Shown here: in pieces, positions 63,435 to 64,000 of the stretch | Layout: each line of letters opens with the position of its first letter | Position numbering within the stretch: the first letter of the stretch is position 1 | Assembly (NCBI RefSeq): GCF_000513095.1 | Contig: NZ_BAUT01000002.1 | Coordinates: forward strand, 107,409-171,408 | Source of the DNA: Halalkalibacter wakoensis JCM 9140 | Lineage (GTDB): Bacteria; Bacillota; Bacilli; Bacillales; Bacillaceae_D | DNA: 64,000 nt | Direction: 5' to 3' | Translations under genes and position numbers: made by a program | Notes under the pieces: generated by a model | Told to the model about the DNA's origin: nothing | What the model saw: only the letters and a program-made list of their open reading frames with translations | The model's database searches: none

Positions 63435-64000
63435 ATGATCAAGATACTACTTGTTGATGACCATCCAGTTGTTCGTTCTGGATTAAAATTATTGCTGAAT
63501 TCTAGAGCGAATATGACTGTTGTTGGAGAAGCTTGTGAAGGGGATGAGGCAATCTCAATTGCTTTAAACGTTAATCCTCATTTAGTCATTATGGATGTGA
63601 GCATGCCATTAGGAAAAGATGGATTAACGGCTACACTTGAATTAAAGAAAGTTTTACCTAAGACACACATCTTAATACTAACGATGCATGATGACGATGA
63701 ATATTTATTCCGAGCGATTCAATTTGGAGCTTCAGGCTGTATTTTAAAAAGTGCCTTGCACGAAGAGTTAATAACAGCTATTGAAACGGTAGCACAAGGA
63801 GAGACATATTTGTATCCATCAGCAACGCAAAGGTTAATGGATCAAGTGATGGAGAATGATCGACAGCTTCAAACAAATACGCTTAAAAAATTAACAGAGA
63901 GAGAACTAGAAGTGTTAACGTTCATTGTAAAAGGGTTTTCTAATAAAGAAATTGCAGAGACTAAACTTTTTTATTAAGTGTTAAAAACTTAGTAAAACCC
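63435..64000 (+). CDS. NarL/LuxR-family response regulator, cut by window edge and frame-disrupted at its end
   Basis: The receiver domain is complete: DDHPVVRSGL, phospho-acceptor Asp in LVIMDVSMP, Lys in CILKSALHEEL. The HTH starts LTERELEVLTFIVKGFSNKEIAE. After about 63960 the frame fails: the DNA can be read as the expected KLF(I)SVK... continuation only with several indels in 40 bases. Start ATG 63435 follows GTGAGG; GTG 63420 is the alternative. It probably forms a signalling cluster with the STAS and GGDEF-EAL genes; no cognate kinase is seen in the window. Confidence 0.82.

Overview
The window looks like chromosomal DNA of a low-GC, endospore-forming Bacillaceae. The evidence is two alpha/beta-type small acid-soluble spore proteins (SASPs), a minimal gamma-type-like SASP and a CsgA-like protein, all behind sigma-G-like promoters. 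Other Bacillus-type genes (ilvE, helD, ypcP, mhqR/mhqD, ktrA, yugO, zwf, a TPP-riboswitch-controlled thiC), AGGAGG-type ribosome binding sites and many U-tailed hairpin terminators agree. I see no rRNA, tRNA, CRISPR array, insertion sequence or prophage.

Layout. 0-8 kb: the end of a fatty acid desaturase, a short-chain dehydrogenase, branched-chain aminotransferase, a membrane acyltransferase/PAP2 pair and an OmpR-type two-component system. 8-20 kb: csgA, a CBS protein, YciI, a DinG/XPD-like helicase, a HAD phosphatase, a quinone/electrophile resistance operon (mhqR, glyoxalase-fold dioxygenase, mhqD), helD, two aldo-keto reductases and a LysM-CAP secreted protein. 20-34 kb: MgtC, small membrane proteins, a methyltransferase, a PAS histidine kinase, zwf, a 5'-3' exonuclease, the SASP cluster, an AlaX-type editing protein, ktrA, a YugO-like K+ channel and a large permease. 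34.5-35.5 kb: a gene-free kilobase with palindromic repeats and terminators. 35.5-44.3 kb: flavin reductase, hydroxyacid dehydrogenase, TPP riboswitch-thiC, and an Fe-alcohol dehydrogenase with a histidine kinase and NtrC-type regulator.

45-60 kb is the most interesting part: an apparent catabolic regulon for an unidentified organic acid. It has three transcription units. The first encodes thioesterase, metallo-beta-lactamase-fold hydrolase, acyl-CoA dehydrogenase and a PaaK-like CoA ligase. The second encodes thiolase and two tandem acyl-CoA ligases. The third encodes a TctC-TctB-TctA transporter. A GAF/PucR-type regulator gene lies between the first two. Upstream of all three units is one dyad motif, CC-N2-CA-N3-TG-N2-GG, always starting TCCTACA. 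It occurs five times. In two promoters it is paired exactly 32 bp apart, and in all three the promoter-proximal copy ends 22-23 nt before a -10-like hexamer. CcpA (cre)-like boxes lie downstream of each promoter and before the regulator gene. I infer that the PucR-type protein activates a carbon-catabolite-repressed uptake and beta-oxidation-type pathway.

The window ends with a STAS protein, a PAS-PAS-PAS-GGDEF-EAL protein and a truncated LuxR-type response regulator. Seven genes (CBS protein, aldo-keto reductase, hydroxyacid dehydrogenase, thiolase, second acyl-CoA ligase, TctA, PHP phosphatase) carry single-base frameshifts, eight events in all, mostly missing bases beside short homopolymers. 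The reading frame of the last gene also collapses in the final 40 bases. Most of these look like sequencing errors, but the crowding of five events within 52-60 kb leaves open real decay of that pathway.
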